From Nostoc linckia FACHB-104 (GTDB taxonomy: Bacteria > Cyanobacteriota > Cyanobacteriia > Cyanobacteriales > Nostocaceae): DNA of 64,000 bases. Shown here one piece after another: positions 1-8,471 of the stretch (its first letter is position 1; each line of letters starts with the position of its first letter). The notes under the pieces were generated by a model. That model was not told where the DNA came from and did not search any database. It worked only from the letters and a program-made list of their open reading frames with translations. Location of the stretch: the NCBI RefSeq assembly GCF_014696615.1, contig NZ_JACJQJ010000004.1, positions 62,001 to 126,000 on the forward strand. Reading direction: 5' to 3'. Both the position numbers and the translations under genes were made by a program.

Positions 1-1042
1 TAAAATCTTCGGGGCTACCAAAACGGGAGGTGGGTGCAAAGTATCCAGTTACCTGATAGCCCCAAGATCCATCAAAAGGATGCTCTGCAATTGGTAACAG
101 TTCTACATGGGTATAACCGAGTTCCTTAACGTAGGGAATGAGTTTCTCTGCTAGCTCTCGGTAGGTAAGGAAACGTGCGCCAGGTTTAAGTTCGGAAACT
201 ACAACTACAGGTTCGGTTTCACCATTGGGTAATTTGGCGGGTTCAGCACTAGAAGCGTGTAACCAAGAACCTAAATGCACTTCATAAACTGAAACAGGTT
301 GAGTTAAAGGATCGGTGTGTCGGCGTTTTTCTAACCAGTCTTGATCGTTCCAATTGTAAGTATTTAAATCGGTAACAATTGATGCGGTTTTCGGTCGAGG
401 TTCCTGTTGAAAACCATAAGGATCGGATTTTTCGTAAATGTGACCTTCAAAATTTTTGATTTCATATTTATAATGCTCTCCCACCCCTAATTCGGGAATA
501 AACAACTCCCAAACGCCAGTAGGGCCTTTTCGCATTTGGTGTTTGCGTCCATCCCAACTATTGAAATCTCCCAAAATAGAAACGTTACGAGCATTCGGTG
601 CCCAAACTGCAAAATAAACACCCTTAACGCCATCTACTTGGGTGAGGTGCGCTCCCAATTTCTCATAAATTCGGTGGTGATTACCCTCACCAAACAAATG
701 TAAATCAAAATCTGTCAGGCGAGGAGATCTAAAGGCATAAGGATCGTAGGTGACACGCTCATGTTCTCCTTCTTTGATCCGTAGCTGGTAATTTGCTAGT
801 TCTGCTGTCTCAATAATGCATTCAAAAAAGTGAGGATGATGCGCTGTTTGCATCGGGTATTCTTTGCGTTCCTGAGGAATCACTACCCACGCCGCACTTG
901 CATTTGGTAAGTAGGCTCGCACAACCCAGACATTTTTGCCATTCTGTTCTATGAGATGAGAACCCAGTACTTCAAAGGGGTCTTGATGTTGGTTCCAAAC
1001 GATGCGGTTAACCTGTTCAGGAGCGATCGTGGTCATGGACAT
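1..1042 (-). CDS. glgB: 1,4-alpha-glucan branching enzyme GlgB, N-terminal part (runs off window)
   Basis: Reading the minus strand from an ATG at 1042 (a second in-frame ATG lies at 1036) gives an open frame of about 347 codons that leaves the window at position 1. It encodes a branching enzyme, which transfers alpha-1,4 glucan segments to alpha-1,6 branch points in glycogen synthesis. Visible signatures are a CBM48-type segment with LGDFNSWDG near residue 155, the stretch SVYEVHLGSW near residue 250, and the start of the GH13 barrel with YTHVELLPIAEHPFDGSWGY. Both the N-terminal carbohydrate module and the beginning of the catalytic domain are thus present. The catalytic Asp/Glu residues lie outside the window. 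Family assignment is firm; completeness cannot be judged. Confidence 0.93.
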   Translation of the reverse strand, partial: MSMTTIAPEQVNRIVWNQHQDPFEVLGSHLIEQNGKNVWVVRAYLPNASAAWVVIPQERKEYPMQTAHHPHFFECIIETAELANYQLRIKEGEHERVTYDPYAFRSPRLTDFDLHLFGEGNHHRIYEKLGAHLTQVDGVKGVYFAVWAPNARNVSILGDFNSWDGRKHQMRKGPTGVWELFIPELGVGEHYKYEIKNFEGHIYEKSDPYGFQQEPRPKTASIVTDLNTYNWNDQDWLEKRRHTDPLTQPVSVYEVHLGSWLHASSAEPAKLPNGETEPVVVVSELKPGARFLTYRELAEKLIPYVKELGYTHVELLPIAEHPFDGSWGYQVTGYFAPTSRFGSPEDF

Positions 1043-1222
1043 TAAAGCTACCTACTTGAAATAAAGTGATTGACTAAAAAGGCTTTTGTAAAATATATAT
1101 ATATTCTTTACATTTATTTGCAATTTTGTCGCCACCGTTATCGTACATCAGAAATGGGTAATGGGAATTGACGATTGGTGGCGGGGAAAAACCAGGGAGA
1201 GGAATAACAAATGACAAATGTA

Positions 1223-1537
1223 TTAAATTCCTAAAAAGGGGAAAATCTGAAGTAAGCCTTTGCGTATGCGGAGCAAAAAAATTTGATCCCGAATTTTAGG
1301 ATCTAGTTGTCGGGGTGGGATAACTTGTAGCTGCTCTTGTAATTGTGCGTATTCTGCGGCAGTTAGAGGTTTACCGTCAACAGGCGATCGCGCTTCTATA
1401 ATTATCTCTGTGCGTAATATCTCTTCTGGCATATCTTCTGCTGGTGGTAGTGCCATTGCTTCTGTCCCCCAATGGCTGCTTAAACCCACCAAAATACCAA
1501 TGCTAATGCTCAAAATGAAAAGTTTGATCCGCTTCAT
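1223..1537 (-). CDS. Small exported hypothetical protein
   Basis: A 104-aa protein with a classic signal peptide: a basic start (MKRIKLF), a hydrophobic core to about residue 20, then WGTEAMA as a plausible cleavage region. The mature part is short, charged and without recognised catalytic motifs. It contains LTAAEYAQLQEQL, a likely helix, and a basic-hydrophobic C-terminus. It lies 180 bp upstream of glgB on the same strand, so the two could share a transcript, but the AT-rich gap between them (with a run of TA near 1093) could also hold the glgB promoter. I do not recognise the family; it looks like a conserved cyanobacterial secreted protein. Function unknown. Confidence 0.7.
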   Translation of the reverse strand: MKRIKLFILSISIGILVGLSSHWGTEAMALPPAEDMPEEILRTEIIIEARSPVDGKPLTAAEYAQLQEQLQVIPPRQLDPKIRDQIFLLRIRKGLLQIFPFLGI

Positions 1538-1643
1538 AAAACCTCGCCGCGGGACTAGGGAAAAACAGTAGAGAGGAAATTCATTCCATCTCCACTGGGT
1601 TTCGCGATCAAATCCTGTAAGTGGGATGAGGATAATAAGGGCT

Positions 1644-1670
1644 GTTAACTGTTGACTGTCAACGGTTAAC
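1644..1670. repeat. Hairpin built from TTGAC-type repeat units
   Basis: GTTAAC-T-GTTGAC, one unpaired T, then GTCAAC-G-GTTAAC: a 13-bp stem with a single T/G wobble. The arms are the same TGTTGAC-like units that form the tandem array at 16098 and the hairpin at 63903. It is an intergenic repeat element rather than an obvious terminator, because no T-run follows. Confidence 0.55.
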
Positions 1671-2034
1671 GGTCAACATCTCTCACAATGAATTTTGCAA
1701 CTTAAAAGCAGAATAGCTTACTCCATCTACCTTGATATTTTCAAACCTTATCACTCAGGATATCTAGCAATTTATCTATTTTTGAGAAATTTTGAATGTA
1801 ATCTAAATATTTAATTTACTTATACCTAAGAGGGACTTGGGGTAGAAAACAATGCTCAACGGTTCAATGATACATTTTCTTCTATCTTGCTGGATTATGA
1901 ATAACTGTAGGGAAGATAGCTGCTACAGCGTTGGGAATTAAAATTTTTGTGCAAGATAAACACTAGCAAGGCTAGAAAAATTGCGCCAAGCCTAATAATA
2001 CAAGCACTGAGTTATTCAATTATTTGAATAGAAA

Positions 2035-2072
2035 GACATTGGCTCAAGGTAATACACCTTTTCACCAATGTC
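2035..2072. repeat. Nested stem-loop downstream of the lipoprotein gene
   Basis: GACATTGG (2035-2042) pairs with CCAATGTC (2065-2072). Inside it AAGGT (2046-2050) pairs with ACCTT (2056-2060). It sits about 160 bp beyond the stop of the minus-strand lipoprotein gene. It has no long U-tract, so a terminator role is uncertain. Confidence 0.4.
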
Positions 2073-2230
2073 CTCTATGTTGGTACTTTTAGTTAAAAAA
2101 TACTTGAGCAACATCAAGTTTTCATTTAGCAACACGAGATTACTTAGATCTTCATCTCCACTACATCGACACAAGCGATACAGCGAAAATCGTCGTTACT
2201 AAATTGTTTTAAGCTTGAGAGACTGAGCTA

Positions 2231-2476
2231 CTAGGGTGACTTAGTTGCAGCAGGAGTAGGAGATGTTGTTGTAGTTGTTGTAGGAGATGTAGTAGTAGTT
2301 GTTGTTGGGGCTTTTGTTGCAGCAGGTGTTCCAGCATCAGTTGGTTCGCCAGCTGCTGGACTGGTGGTTGCAGTACCACCAGTACCACCTTCGCCACCAC
2401 CACCACCACCTTCACAAGCGCCAAGAACTGCCGCCAGACTTAACATGAGAGCCAAACCAAAGATTTTTGTTTTCAT
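2231..2476 (-). CDS. Small Thr/Pro/Ala-rich lipoprotein
   Basis: An 81-aa product with a lipoprotein signal: MKTKIFGLALMLSLAAVLGAC, with lipobox LGAC and the lipidated Cys at residue 21. The mature part is almost pure low complexity: a Gly run, then Ala/Thr/Pro repeats containing two TTTTTTSP blocks. Such a chain would be disordered, rich in potential O-modification sites, and tethered to a membrane. The codons are mostly ACA/ACT/GCT triplets, so the gene is internally repetitive at DNA level and may vary in length. Start chosen at the ATG giving the signal peptide. No function can be assigned. Overlapping open frames here are side effects of the repetitive composition. Confidence 0.65.
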   Translation of the reverse strand: MKTKIFGLALMLSLAAVLGACEGGGGGGEGGTGGTATTSPAAGEPTDAGTPAATKAPTTTTTTSPTTTTTTSPTPAATKSP

Positions 2477-2995
2477 AACTCCTCGTTCACCATTTATGGC
2501 AAGATCAAATTTTCGCCTGATGACTACGATACCCTATTTGTTGCTTTTTTTTAAAATCCTTTGAGGTACATATTTTGCAGGTAATACTAATCAAAGATTT
2601 TTTTTGAGGGTAACATTATCAGCAGGTTTGAGTAATTAGTTTCTCTTAACTAAGCCAGAAGATAACTTAATTACTTCAGAGCGGATTCAGATAATTAGGT
2701 AGCAATTCGGGATATCATACCAAAAATTGTGATGTTTTCGCAGACACTTGCCGCTTGCTGCCTAGCATTGCCATACTTTAGAGGCAATGCCCAAAGGTTC
2801 AAGCTCTCCTGGTGCAGTTCGGTGATTGCTACTATGGCAATACTCAAGTGATGCAAACATTGGTGCAGCTACCTGTCAAAACACTGAAAAGGGTTTAGGG
2901 TGTTATTTGTGCTGATTGCATAAGGGGGATTGGAACCTTAGCAAAAACAGACAACCAAATCTAAAATACAATTTTTCCCACCTAAAGAAAAAGTT
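2477..2995. other. Intergenic region between lipoprotein and ftsL-like gene
   Basis: About 520 bp between divergently oriented genes, so it should carry both promoters. I see AT-rich sequence and no clear stem-loop, RNA gene or coding frame. Confidence 0.4.
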
Positions 2996-3703
2996 ATGGC
3001 TGCTGTTCGTAAATCAGCTGTTTCTGCAACGGGTAATTGGTTTCGACGAGATTCTACTCCTTCAGGAGGAAAGAGGCGCTCTGCATATCGACGATCAGCT
3101 GCGTCCAGAATGTCTCAACCTGCTGTTGAACCTTCACCAGTACCCTCAAAAAGACAACGGCGTTCATCAAAAAATGTATCTATTTCTTCTCCCACAAATG
3201 GCTTGGTTGTGCCAACTACGGTGCCATCGGGTAAACAACAAAATGCTAACCTTCAAAGGCAGTTAAGTACTTCAAGTACTTTACATAAAAGTTCTCGGTT
3301 GGGTTTCCTAAAGCTGCCGATAATGAATAACTCTAGCAATTTACCTGTGTGGTTGTTGCGCTTTCATACTTTACATCGCTATTCCTCAGTGGTGACATTT
3401 TTATTGGTAGCAACAACGCTTATGGTTTATGGTTGGACAGTTTATTCCCAAGAGCTTTGGAGTCAGGGATACCGCAGATTGCAAAGTCTGCAACGTCATG
3501 AACGGCAGTTGACGACAACTAACGCCACCCTAACCAATAAAATGGCACAAGAAGCAGAACAACCCACAACAGGATTTGTATCACCAACTCCAGCCCGTAC
3601 AATTTTCTTGCCACCTGCAAATAATAATCCTAATTCAACACCTACTGAGACCACACCTAATTTGCAAACGCAGCCGCAAACTTCTTCGCCGCTGGGATAT
3701 TAA
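2996..3703 (+). CDS. FtsL-like bitopic membrane protein upstream of ftsI
   Basis: A 235-aa protein. Residues 1-130 are basic, Ser/Pro-rich and probably disordered in the cytoplasm. One transmembrane segment spans about residues 131-150 (VVTFLLVATTLMVYGWTVY). It is followed by a short helical, Gln/Leu-rich stretch (about 155-185) that could form a coiled coil, then a Pro/Thr/Asn-rich tail. This layout, with the gene 190 bp upstream of ftsI on the same strand, is what is expected of FtsL, the small divisome protein that partners FtsI and FtsQ/FtsB. FtsL sequences diverge strongly, so the call rests on topology and position rather than motif identity. The cytoplasmic tail is much longer than in E. 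coli FtsL (about 35 aa). Moderate confidence. Confidence 0.6.
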   Translation: MAAVRKSAVSATGNWFRRDSTPSGGKRRSAYRRSAASRMSQPAVEPSPVPSKRQRRSSKNVSISSPTNGLVVPTTVPSGKQQNANLQRQLSTSSTLHKSSRLGFLKLPIMNNSSNLPVWLLRFHTLHRYSSVVTFLLVATTLMVYGWTVYSQELWSQGYRRLQSLQRHERQLTTTNATLTNKMAQEAEQPTTGFVSPTPARTIFLPPANNNPNSTPTETTPNLQTQPQTSSPLGY

Positions 3704-3895
3704 ATTTAAGAGTCATGGTCATTAGTCGTTTGTCATTAGGATAGTACCAATTTGTAATTCCTAATTCATAGTTTGTAATTAAGTAAAGTCAGATTTTATC
3801 TAGGGTTCTGGGTTGGAATCTGTCACTCTATTATAGAAAATTGGTATAAAACTTGTGGCTCATGACTAATGGCAAAGGACAATGGATAAATCTAA

Positions 3896-5740
3896 ATGCG
3901 TAAGTCACCAAGTAGAAGTAAATTCCAAAATTTTCGGACTTCCAATTTTACCCGGCAGAGGAAGGGTACTCAACGAGGGTTATTAGAAACCTCTACCCCT
4001 AACACTCAAGAAGCAATACCAAATACGAGAACTCGACTGTTGATCACATGGGGTCTACTCATGGCAGCAGGGTTAGGTTTAGCAATTAATTTGTATCAGC
4101 TACAAATTGTTAACGGCACAAAACTAACCGAAAAGGCGCGCAAACAACAAATGGTGAATTTGCGACCTTTTATGCCTCGTCGCCCAGTTATAGATCGTGG
4201 CAATAATTTGTTAGCAATTGACCGTCCTGTATACACTGTCTTTGCTCATCCCAAGTTATTTGATAAGTCTAATGAAGAAATAGCACAGCGTCTGGCACCT
4301 ATCTTAAATAAAGACGTTGCTGACTTGGTAAAAATATTTGAAAGTAAAAAAAGTGGTATTACACTAACTCCTGCATTACCCGAAGAACTTGCCGATCGCT
4401 TTATGCGGTTAAATTTAAATGGGTTTGAATTTGTGCAAAAATACGCAAGATTTTACCCACAAGAAGATATAGCAGCTGATGTTGTAGGCTATGTTAATCT
4501 TGACCGTCGTGGTCAGGCTGGAGTGGAATATAGTCAAGAGAAGTTACTCGAACGTTCTGTGCAAACGGTGCGGTTAAGTCGTGCTGGGAATGGTGCATTG
4601 ATGCCAGATCATGCACCAGATGGATTTTTGCACTTTGATGACTTGCAATTACAGCTAACTATTGATAGCCGCCTACAAAGGGCAGCTCGTTCTGCACTCA
4701 AACAACAGATGGAAAAGTTTGGTGCAAAACGAGGGGGAGTAATTGTTATGGATGCAGCCGATGGTTCTTTATTGGCATTGGTTTCCCAACCTAGCTACAA
4801 TCCAAATCAATATTCTAAGGCTGATATTTCACTATTTAAAAACTGGACAGTAGCAGACCTATATGAGCCTGGATCGACTTTTAAGCCATTAAATGTAGCG
4901 ATCGCTCTCGAAAATGGTGTCATTAAATCAGATGATGTCTTTAATGACTCTGGTTCAATTCAAGTAACTGACCGCATTATTAAAAATGCTCAGAACAAAA
5001 GTTACGGCAGGATCAATATTGCCGAAATTCTGCAACATTCTAGCAATATTGGCATGGTACAAATTATCCAAAGATTACAGCCTAATATTTACTATAACTG
5101 GCTGGAACGCTTGGGGTTAGGTCAATCCATTGATACAGATTTGCCTTTTGAAGTTGGTAGTCGGCTCAAAAGTCAAGAAGAATTTATTTCCACGCCCATT
5201 GAACCGGCAACTACTTCTTTTGGTCAAGGCTTTTCTTTAACACCATTACAGTTAGTACAAATGCATGGGGCCTTAGCTAATGGCGGTAAATTGGTAACGC
5301 CTCATGTAGTCAAAGGGCTAATTGATAGCAAAGGACAAATGCATTATTTACCCAATCGTTCGATGCCACGCCAAATTTTCTCACCTGCGACAACCCAAAG
5401 GGTAGTAGAAATGATGGAAACTGTGGTTGCTAACGGTAGCGGCAAAGCAGCACAAATTCCAGGCTATCGCATCGCAGGTAAAACAGGTACAGCCCAAAAG
5501 GCAAGTGCTTCTGGTGGCTACCAAGTAGGTGCAAGAATCACTAGTTTTGTGGGAATTTTGCCTGTGGAAGCTCCCCGTTATGTAGTTTTAGCGTTGGTAG
5601 ACGAACCGAAAGGAGAAAACGCCTATGGTTCCACCGTCGCTGCACCGATTGTCAAAGCTGTGATGGAAGCTTTGATTCCCATTGAACAGATTCCTCCAAG
5701 TTCAACAGTGAATCCAGTACCAGCAGATACGCCGAATTGA
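3896..5740 (+). CDS. ftsI: Peptidoglycan D,D-transpeptidase FtsI (class B PBP)
   Basis: A 614-aa septal class B penicillin-binding protein that cross-links peptidoglycan in the periplasm during division. Order of parts: a basic cytoplasmic N-terminus; one transmembrane helix at about residues 50-70; the PBP dimerisation domain with RRPVIDRGNNLLA; then the transpeptidase domain. The three active-site motifs are intact: STFK at 327-330 (nucleophile Ser327), SSN at 382-384, and KTGT at 529-532. No PASTA repeats are present at the C-terminus. The preceding gene encodes an FtsL-like protein, which supports a division role. Start taken at the ATG at 3896. The 190-bp gap upstream holds ordinary AT-rich sequence and no obvious RBS. 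Confidence 0.95.
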   Translation: MRKSPSRSKFQNFRTSNFTRQRKGTQRGLLETSTPNTQEAIPNTRTRLLITWGLLMAAGLGLAINLYQLQIVNGTKLTEKARKQQMVNLRPFMPRRPVIDRGNNLLAIDRPVYTVFAHPKLFDKSNEEIAQRLAPILNKDVADLVKIFESKKSGITLTPALPEELADRFMRLNLNGFEFVQKYARFYPQEDIAADVVGYVNLDRRGQAGVEYSQEKLLERSVQTVRLSRAGNGALMPDHAPDGFLHFDDLQLQLTIDSRLQRAARSALKQQMEKFGAKRGGVIVMDAADGSLLALVSQPSYNPNQYSKADISLFKNWTVADLYEPGSTFKPLNVAIALENGVIKSDDVFNDSGSIQVTDRIIKNAQNKSYGRINIAEILQHSSNIGMVQIIQRLQPNIYYNWLERLGLGQSIDTDLPFEVGSRLKSQEEFISTPIEPATTSFGQGFSLTPLQLVQMHGALANGGKLVTPHVVKGLIDSKGQMHYLPNRSMPRQIFSPATTQRVVEMMETVVANGSGKAAQIPGYRIAGKTGTAQKASASGGYQVGARITSFVGILPVEAPRYVVLALVDEPKGENAYGSTVAAPIVKAVMEALIPIEQIPPSSTVNPVPADTPN

Positions 5741-5753
5741 TTGAGGAGGTAAT

Positions 5754-5860
5754 GGGGAATGGGGACTGGGGAATGGGAATTTATTATTGATTATTTCTTC
5801 CTCATCTCCCTCATCTCCCTCATCCCCTTGTCCCCTCTGCTTCCCCAGTCCCTAATCCCC
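5754..5860. repeat. Long GGGGA-type inverted repeat between converging ftsI and tsaE
   Basis: The arm at 5754-5773 (GGGGAATGGGGACTGGGGAA) is nearly the reverse complement of 5841-5860 (TTCCCCAGTCCCTAATCCCC), with two mismatches. The loop is CT-rich with three CATCTCC(CT) units. Such GGGGACTGGGGA/TCCCC blocks recur at about 12126-12224, 34250-34360 and 47810-47870, so this is a dispersed intergenic family. Between converging genes it could act as a bidirectional transcription stop. The right arm overlaps the last codons of tsaE. Confidence 0.6.
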
Positions 5861-6340
5861 GTTACCCTTATCCCCAGAGGGGGCCCCGAGTTCCCCAATC
5901 CCCATATTGTATGCAGTGATTTCGGCAGTGCGATCGCCTTCATTGCCATAAGTTAAATAAATACTCAAATAACTATCTGGTTGGTAAGGCATCCTTTCTG
6001 CCCACTCGATGGCGACAACTCCCGGTATCACCTCAAAACCTTCCCAGTATGTTTCTAAGTTTAAGGCGGCAACTTCTTGTGCTTCTAAACGATATAAATC
6101 CAAGTGGTAAAGGGGTAGCCGTCCTTCTGTATATTCATTAATAATTGTAAAAGTAGGGCTGACAATAGATTCAGCGATTCCTAAACCCTGGCCAATTCCT
6201 TGCACTAAGGTAGTTTTGCCAGCACCTAAATCTCCTTCCAGTAAAATGACACTGCCAGCATGAAGAGATTGTCCTAAAGCAATACCCAAATTTCGGGTTG
6301 CTTCTGCATTGGCGAGCGTAATTTTGATTTTATCTGCCAT
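5852..6340 (-). CDS. tsaE: tRNA threonylcarbamoyladenosine biosynthesis ATPase TsaE
   Basis: A 162-aa P-loop ATPase of the TsaBDE complex, which installs t6A37 on ANN-decoding tRNAs. The Walker A motif GDLGAGKT is at residues 36-43. [10 protein letters not shown] and [11 protein letters not shown] are the usual TsaE switch and strand motifs, and [11 protein letters not shown] is the conserved C-terminal block. Its ATG at 6340 overlaps the 3' end of yvcK by 11 bp, so translation is probably coupled. The family normally ends soon after this region. The last dozen residues ([11 protein letters not shown]) are encoded by an intergenic-type GGGGA repeat, so the C-terminus looks extended by repeat sequence. 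Confidence 0.92.
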   Translation of the reverse strand: MADKIKITLANAEATRNLGIALGQSLHAGSVILLEGDLGAGKTTLVQGIGQGLGIAESIVSPTFTIINEYTEGRLPLYHLDLYRLEAQEVAALNLETYWEGFEVIPGVVAIEWAERMPYQPDSYLSIYLTYGNEGDRTAEITAYNMGIGELGAPSGDKGNGD

Positions 6341-7700
6341 GATGCGCTCCAGTGTACCAACGCAATAAAACTCGTGCTAGTTTCTGGGGATTGTGTCGTA
6401 CACAACCTGTTTCATCTTCAAATAAAATGTTAGCTGGGACAATTCTACGTCCTAGTTGGGTGACAGCTTCGCGATCAAGGAAGACAGGATGGGAATTTTG
6501 TTGAGCGTAGCGGATGAGTGACTTAGCGGAGGGGGATTTTTTGTGTACCAGCACAGCATCAAAAAGCCGTCTTCCTCCTGTAGATGCATCAATAGCTCTG
6601 ATATGGTCAGAAACAGTATAGCCTTCAGTTTCTCCTGGTTGAGTCATAATATTGCAGACATAGATGCGGAGGGCATTAGTTTGAGCGATCGCATCGGCAA
6701 TTTCTGGTACTAACAAATTAGGAATCAAACTAGTATAAAGGCTACCCGGGCCAATAATAATATAATCAGCTTCTTTAATTGCTCTAATTGCGGCGGGTAA
6801 AGCTGGGGGATTAGCAGGAATACAGCCAAGTTTTACAATGCGTCCTCCAGCCTTAGGAATGCTTGATTCACCCTCAATACGACGACCATCTGCTAGTTCT
6901 GCCCACAGACGCACATCGCTAAGAGTAGCTGGTAAAACTTGTCCTCTTACTGCCAAGACTTTAGAACTAGCTGCCACAGCCCGTTCTAAATCCCCAGTAA
7001 TATCACTCATTGCTGTTAAAAATAAATTACCAAAACTATGACCATTTAAACCATCCCCAGCCCGAAAGCGGTATTGAAATAATTCTGTGAGTAATTTTTC
7101 TTCATCTGCTAATGCTGCCAGACAGTTACGAATATCCCCTGGTGGTAGAACTCCAAATTCTTGGCGCAATCGTCCAGAAGATCCACCATCATCAGCAACA
7201 GTTACGATGGCAGTAATATTAGCGCTGTAAGTTTTTAATCCCCTCAGCAAAGTAGAAAGACCTGTACCACCACCAATCACTACAATTTTTGGCCCTCGGT
7301 ACAAGCGATGATGTGCCAACAGCACATCAATTAGTTCCTCTTCACCTTCTGGTCTTAATACCTTGGTAATTGAGCCGACAGTGCGGGTTTGTCCCCAAAG
7401 CAGTAACAGCAAGCCACACAGCAGTACTAAAGGCCCACTGATATAGTTGGGTAAGAGCTCAGTAATGAAGCCCAGAAACCCCCTAATTAATTCTATTGCC
7501 CAAAAAATCGGGGTCAGCTTAATCCAAATAGCTAACCCCAAACTTGCCAGCAGTACTCCTCCAACACTGATGAGTAACCAACGTTTAACTGATAAACCTG
7601 GGGATAACCACTTAAACCACTGGTTTACCCGATGGGATGTGCGGCTGCGTGACTGCTGTTGCAGAGTGTTTAGGGCTTGTCTAAAAAAACCGATTGACAT
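6330..7700 (-). CDS. yvcK: YvcK/CofD-family gluconeogenesis factor with N-terminal membrane segments
   Basis: A CofD-like fold protein of the YvcK (YbhK) family, which binds UDP-sugars in Gram-positive bacteria and is needed for growth on gluconeogenic carbon and for cell-wall homeostasis. The glycine-rich motif [39 protein letters not shown] and [15 protein letters not shown] are all clear. Ahead of this domain are two hydrophobic segments ([21 protein letters not shown] and [15 protein letters not shown]), making the protein membrane-anchored as is usual in cyanobacteria. A longer frame with a TTG start at 7724 exists. I prefer the ATG at 7700 (456 aa), which begins MSIGFFRQ. It is followed by tsaE with an 11-bp overlap. 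Confidence 0.9.
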   Translation of the reverse strand: MSIGFFRQALNTLQQQSRSRTSHRVNQWFKWLSPGLSVKRWLLISVGGVLLASLGLAIWIKLTPIFWAIELIRGFLGFITELLPNYISGPLVLLCGLLLLLWGQTRTVGSITKVLRPEGEEELIDVLLAHHRLYRGPKIVVIGGGTGLSTLLRGLKTYSANITAIVTVADDGGSSGRLRQEFGVLPPGDIRNCLAALADEEKLLTELFQYRFRAGDGLNGHSFGNLFLTAMSDITGDLERAVAASSKVLAVRGQVLPATLSDVRLWAELADGRRIEGESSIPKAGGRIVKLGCIPANPPALPAAIRAIKEADYIIIGPGSLYTSLIPNLLVPEIADAIAQTNALRIYVCNIMTQPGETEGYTVSDHIRAIDASTGGRRLFDAVLVHKKSPSAKSLIRYAQQNSHPVFLDREAVTQLGRRIVPANILFEDETGCVRHNPQKLARVLLRWYTGAHHGR

Positions 7701-7871
7701 AGCTAGTTGGGAGCAGTGGGACAAATAATAATTAACAGAAAATGTAACTACGTGGTTTAAATACCAAGTATAGACTTATGACAAATTTTCATCTCTATAG
7801 ACTTTGAGTAAATCGTCAAAGTTGCCAGCATTTACCCTCAGATCACACTTTATTGAGTAAAAGCGAATTGA

Positions 7872-8363
7872 ATGGAAAAGCGCATTTTAGGATTAGATCC
7901 CGGATTGGCGATTTTAGGATTTGGGGTAATTAACTGCAAAAAAAATGAAACCAAGATCCAAGATACAACCGTCCAGATGGTAGATTTTGGCGTAATCAGT
8001 ACACCCGCAAATGCGGAAATGGGACAACGGCTGTGTACCTTATTTGACGATTTGCACACCCTGATGGAAGAGTTGCAACCTGACTTAGTAGCGATCGAAA
8101 AATTATTCTTCTATCGTATGTCAAGTACTATTCTGGTTGCACAAGCAAGGGGTGTAATCATGTTAGCGTTGGCGCAGCGTCGTCTCCCTTATGTGGAGTT
8201 TACCCCTGCCCAAATTAAACAAGCGTTAACGGGATATGGTAATGCTGAAAAGTATGAAGTGCAAGAGGCAGTTGCAAGAGAGTTAAATTTAGAGGATATC
8301 CCTAAGCCAGACGATGCCTCAGATGCTCTAGCTGTGGCTTTAACAGCTTGGTTTCAGGTATAA
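7872..8363 (+). CDS. ruvC: Crossover junction endodeoxyribonuclease RuvC
   Basis: A 163-aa Holliday-junction resolvase, which acts as a dimer with RuvAB to cut four-way recombination intermediates. The four acidic metal-binding residues are present: Asp9 in ILGLDPG, Glu76 in VAIEKLFF, and Asp148/Asp151 in PDDASDALA. The length is normal for RuvC. The gene is monocistronic here, divergent from yvcK and convergent with metH, from which it is separated by a strong hairpin at 8388-8421. Confidence 0.95.
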   Translation: MEKRILGLDPGLAILGFGVINCKKNETKIQDTTVQMVDFGVISTPANAEMGQRLCTLFDDLHTLMEELQPDLVAIEKLFFYRMSSTILVAQARGVIMLALAQRRLPYVEFTPAQIKQALTGYGNAEKYEVQEAVARELNLEDIPKPDDASDALAVALTAWFQV

Positions 8364-8387
8364 TTTTGTACAGATTTTTGAATAAAA

Positions 8388-8421
8388 AGTAGGGGTAACC
8401 CAATGCACTGGTTCCCCTACT
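8388..8421. terminator. Bidirectional terminator between ruvC and metH
   Basis: AGTAGGGG-T-AACC (8388-8400) pairs with GGTTCCCCTACT (8410-8421): 12 bp with one bulged T and a 9-nt loop. It is preceded by AAAAA and followed by TATTT. It sits between converging genes. Confidence 0.75.
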
Positions 8422-8471
8422 ATTTACGAAAATTTACCGCATACTAAATCTGTGTTTTCGAGGCTGGGTTT

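Larger units (their letters stand above)
1538..2230. other. Intergenic stretch with two hairpins, no gene seen
   Basis: AT-rich spacer between the small exported protein and the Thr-rich lipoprotein. No convincing ORF. It holds the dyad at 1644-1670 and the nested stem-loop at 2035-2072, listed separately. Confidence 0.5.

Noticed and set aside
2209-2564. Other open frames across the Thr-rich lipoprotein gene on both strands
   Set aside because: They are frame shadows of the triplet-repeat composition. Only the frame with a lipoprotein signal is credible.
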